Shown one piece after another: positions 60,019 to 64,000 of a stretch of DNA of 64,000 nucleotides. The number at the start of each line of letters is the position of its first letter. Within the stretch, counting starts at the first letter, position 1. The notes beneath the pieces are model-generated. The model saw nothing but the letters and a program-made list of their open reading frames with translations, was not told where the DNA came from and made no database searches. The DNA is from Plumapathes pennacea (Eukaryota; Cnidaria; Anthozoa; Antipatharia; Myriopathidae): positions 15,743,591 to 15,807,590 of the forward strand of contig OZ038469.1 of the NCBI GenBank assembly GCA_964036295.1, written 5' to 3'. A program made the position numbers and the translations under genes.

Positions 60019-63000
60019 ATGGAGGAAATGCGCATGTCTTTCAGTCCCAGACCTCCAGAATGTGTCTTCGTCCAGACCTGTGAGTTGTCACATCTAAATT
60101 TGGATAACAGTTGGGTTGTATTTAGAGTTCGAATGACAATCGGTAAGTTGAACAATTTTGTACATTGTATCACGATTTTAAAAACACTTGATGGAGGAAT
60201 GATGATGTTCACTTTCGCCTACCAGACTACCTAACAGATCTAAGACAAAATTGGCACAAGCTTGGTAATATAGCACCGGGGTTATAGCTAAGGCGCAAAA
60301 ACCACATTCTTTATAGAAAGAACTGCAATGAGCCATATTTCACGATTAGCTCCTGTGCTAGACAACAAAGAGACTTGTCGCTGTTTAAATTTGTGCTGCG
60401 CAATTCTCAGTTAGGCTCTGCACCACGAATTTCCCCGGTCGAATATGGGGGTGGAAAACGACAACGAGGCATTGTTCTTGAGCAAATACGGTTGACTTGG
60501 AGATAATATATCGTGTGTGGATTATAATTTGCTGTAACATTTACGTAGTATATAGAACCTGTGAAGGCGAAGTTCTTGAAATTTACTTGAAAGTAGTCTT
60601 TTTTTGTAGTATTTGAGGTGCATATCACGATAATCGAACTTCAGACGAGTCGAATACAATGTAAATTTGCTGAAACAATAGCTTTTGGTCATTTGCATTG
60701 TATTCGACGTTTGAAACAGGCCTAATTGACGACCAACCGTTGTCAAGCAATCGTTGTTTATTTCATATGCACTAATTTGACGAATTAACCTGTACAGTCG
60801 AAGCTCTCTGAGCGGACACTCGTACGTGGACATTCTCGTAAGCGGACAGCTCTACTTACCAACGCCTTTATGTCATTTGTACTCTCAGTTAAATTCTGTA
60901 TTTACACACTCCCATAAGCGGCCGCGAACACCTTTAAGGGGAAAGATTTTGATTTTTCTTTTGATTTTAAGCTCCCGTTAGCGACCGCCCTGACGAAAGG
61001 ATCTCTACAGAACAACTCTATTGCAATCAATCGATTTCACATCGTGTAGATTAGTATTTTGCCACAATAGATATATTCTAAAAGCAACTACAGTATTGTC
61101 GTTCAACATCACGTATGTCTAGATTTAAATTTCTTCTCTTATTGATATCACGAAATACTACCCAGCAAGATTCGCAACATTTTTCAAAATCACATTTAGT
61201 CTCAGTCAGTTTTCGATTAACTTATTTGAATTTGAGTTTCAAAATTCCATGTGGAGAAAATATCCAAAGTAGATGCCGCACCCTAGAAGTTTCGTTTTCA
61301 GTTACGTTTACAATAAAATGTCAAAAATTTCATTGCAGTGATAACGCTGTTCATGCAGTGTACATGCAACAAACAAAGTTTGACCCAAATAACATGCCTA
61401 AGGTTTATTATCTGTAACTATATGTACATGCTTATAGAGAGTACTACTTCAACATAGTGTTCTGTTGTTGCTGTTGTTGTTGTCAATTATGTCATAACAA
61501 GGAGAATCACGTCGACTTTCAGAAATGAGAACAGAAACGCGACTGAATATCGCTTCTGTTTTGGTACTTGTCGCATTCATTTCAATGTTCCTGATTATGA
61601 GTTGGAGTGTGACAGCCAAAGATGGAAAGAATCCACCACTGGCCGGTAAGATTGTTACACTCTTAGACCACATGCAATGGCCGAAATAGACTCGTGTTAG
61701 TCACATCTCATGAAAACGTATGATAATTCAACTAAAAATCGATTTGGGAAAATAAAAGGTTTCTTTAACGGCGTTTCTAATCAACCCCTTCATACATATT
61801 CTCCCAAATATTCAAGACGAAAAATGCATAAGTGATGAAGTGAGAATTGATCATTCTGTTAGCATTTAGTCCCCAGTGCCTGAGCAACAGGAGCGACACA
61901 TACAATGACATTGAATGCCCATTAGTTTTGCTTTTCAGTGTTAAGATTTTTCCAAAACCCATAATTAACAGTGCGTTTTATGATTGGATACTTGACCAGC
62001 TAACAACCGATGACAATATTTTTCTAGCTCGCTTTTCAGGGATAACCGCAAGAAAAGTACCAGAAATAATTACAACGTTTGAGGTTTGTCGCTGTCTTAC
62101 CTAAAGTTATAAGAGGAACATCTCTTGGGACAATTCCTTATATTTTCCTAATCAGATTATTTCCCCAGCAACAGTCGTCTTCTGACATATACACCGTTTC
62201 CTTTCCGTCTATTAACTTGAAAATATTTTCACGTTCCTTTTTCTCTTTCTTTCCATTCTTCTCCCTTAATTTCTTTCGCCGTCTCTTCTCCGTTTTTTGT
62301 TTTTTTCTTTCTATTTTCCTTCCTTCATACTTTTTATATCTAATGTATACTTTTCTTTTCTCTCTTGCATTATTTAGACCATACCTCAAAAGAACTCAGA
62401 CGAGAGGGACAAGGGTGCAATTGCGAGAAATCTGGAAGCAAAGCAGCGACTAAAGCAGTTTTGCAAGAACTTTAATTCCACGGCGAAGAGATTTATAGCA
62501 ACGTGGCATTTGAGACTAAACCCTGGTCTTCATCTAGCGTATTGTCTTATTCCAAAAGTGGCCAGCCGGACACTGAGGCATTATTTCAAAACCGGATCTC
62601 CCGTTAAAGGCAGCGTGAACTTAGATTCCTACACGAAGTTTGTATTTGTAAGAGAACCCTTTGGGCGATTGTTGTCCGGATATAAGGACAAGTTTGTGAA
62701 CAAAATTAGGCCCAGCAAACAGAGATGGTTCGATATTGAAAGTAACATACACCCTAAAACTTCTAAGGAAAGTTTGCATTCTAAGAAAGTATTAGTGTCA
62801 TTCAAAGAATTCATCAGATGGGTGATCAATGATGAACATGTTAAGATCGACGGAGCTAACCAACACTGGAAACCATTCCATAAAATCTGCAAGCCCTGTT
62901 ACTACGATTACGATTTTATAGGACATTATGAGTTCCTTTCCGATGATATCAATTATGTGAGGAAACTGGCAAGAGAAGAAACATTGAAGCCTTTTCCTAT

Positions 63001-63160
63001 ATCCCAAGAATCCAAAACTTCAGGCGAACTGGTCACTTATTATTCACAAGTTCCTCCAAAGTGGATTGTGCGACTGGGAGAGATTTACCAAGCCGATTTT
63101 GATATGTTTGGGTATCCATTTCCTGGACCTCTAAAAGAATTGGTAAAAGACATTTTGTAG
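60019..63160 (+). CDS. Carbohydrate sulfotransferase, copy 2
   Basis: Exons 60019-60142, 61523-61645, 62028-62083 and 62378-63160 join to 361 residues. The organisation and splice phases are the same as copy 1. The signal anchor SVLVLVAFISMFLIMSW is unchanged. PAPS motifs are IPKVASRTLR and VREPFGRLLSGYKDKF. The end GPLKELVKDIL is identical. Copy 2 has two residues fewer after FKTG, six fewer at the end of exon 1 and one extra codon in exon 2. Introns 1 and 3 have changed in length by about 480 and 150 bp, so the duplication is not extremely recent. Both copies look intact. Confidence 0.9.
60795..61010. mobile_element. Tigger/pogo-like fragment (CAGTCGAAGCTCTCTGAGCG end)
   Basis: The end CAGTCGAAGCTCTCTGAGCG and repeated GTAAGCGGACA / CATAAGCGGCC match other fragments at about 2265-2400, 33120-33275 and 40070-40150. 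It lies in intron 1 of sulfotransferase copy 2. There is no transposase. Confidence 0.55.
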
Positions 63161-64000
63161 CGATGGGGCCTGGTTAGTCACACATCACGCCCTAAAATAT
63201 GCCATACTTATGTCAATTTTTCACTTAACAAAAATTCATGAAACATGGGCATGTGATATATCAAAATGTTTGTTGTAAAATACCACAATGACATTTGGTG
63301 GTGGTTGCCTCATTGAGCTTGGGAAAATCTGTTGTGCAATCAATGGCATTAAATATTTTTTATTGATAGTTTAATCTCCATCAGTATTTAACTAACTGGA
63401 ACAAAAACAATGTCAAATGAAGAGGCTAATGGGGGAAGTGTCCCAGAATTTCTAATTTAAGCCCCAAAAAAATTATGAACTTTTTGTATAAAATGTGAAC
63501 AATTTGCACTTGGTTAAAATTGAAAATATCATGGCAAATTTTGAAGCAAATTTCAAAAATCTGAGACACCGTTTGTAGACTTCCTTTAGCCCTTTCATGC
63601 CATTGGTTTGATTCCAATATTGTTAAATACTGAGGGAGAGTAAACTAAAAATATAAAAACAAATTGATTACACAACAACATAAGTCATATGTGGTATCAA
63701 TTGCAGATGCTAGAAACAGCTAGAAAATATAATAACAAACAGTTTTATATGGTACAACATACCTGTTGTTTAGCCATTTACTACCATAAAATCCTGCTGA
63801 AAAGTGGTCATTTTTTTTTGAGGGGGGGGGGGGGGGGGTGATACCTTTAGGGAGTTTTCAAATGCCTTGAACACCTGACAGAATGGAATATCACTCGAGA
63901 CTATTTTCTTGTGACATAAACAGCTGGTACAGAAAGAACAAATTAACAGTACATACCAGGAATTTTGAAGCCATGATGATCGCCAAATAGGCCTTTCTCG
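63161..64000. other. 3' flank of sulfotransferase copy 2, no gene seen
   Basis: AT-rich. It contains a poly-G run at about 63822-63838. Short open frames only. Confidence 0.6.

Overview
The window looks like nuclear DNA from a cnidarian, most likely a stony coral. Genes are broken into short exons with GT/AG introns. The protein families (FN3 arrays, collagen-Ig proteins, PAN plus F5/8C lectin-like proteins, expanded carbohydrate sulfotransferases) fit an anthozoan. Intergenic and intronic DNA is AT-rich and full of short terminal-inverted-repeat elements (MITEs). No species can be named from sequence alone.

Region by region. (1) 139-16480, plus: the 3' part of a giant receptor-channel gene. 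Thirteen consecutive FN3 exons, all phase 1 at both ends, are followed by a split ligand-binding-like domain wrapped around a K+-channel pore with an intact TVGYGD filter, then a last membrane helix and a helical tail. It is organised like a glutamate receptor but carries a potassium-channel filter. The 5' end lies outside the window. (2) 16481-17640: an inverted pair of one MITE family. (3) 17640-26330: a satellite array with a strict 334-bp monomer, higher-order 668/1002-bp structure, an inverted block at its left end and a TTAA-flanked MITE inserted in its right end. (4) 28713-31728, plus: RRP36, a nucleolar rRNA-processing factor, apparently complete in nine exons. (5) 32249-35876, minus: a secreted PAN/EGF-like/F5/8C protein, convergent with RRP36. 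(6) 37432-55708, minus: a 13-exon purple acid phosphatase (ACP7-like). Its 12.2-kb intron 8 contains two complete tandem genes on the opposite strand. (7) 40546-44627 and 48072-51408, plus, nested in that intron: type II membrane collagens with a furin-like site, three Ig domains and a C-terminal six-cysteine domain. (8) 56388-58969 and 60019-63160, plus: tandem Golgi-type carbohydrate sulfotransferases, the first head-to-head with the phosphatase.

Most of the genes act at the cell surface or in the extracellular matrix: an adhesion-type ion channel, membrane collagens, a secreted lectin-like protein and enzymes that sulfate glycans. RRP36 is the one housekeeping gene. The most novel object is the FN3 / K+-selective iGluR-like channel. 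Next are the nested collagen-Ig pair and the structured satellite. All exon boundaries were read by eye from splice consensus and reading phase, without transcript data.
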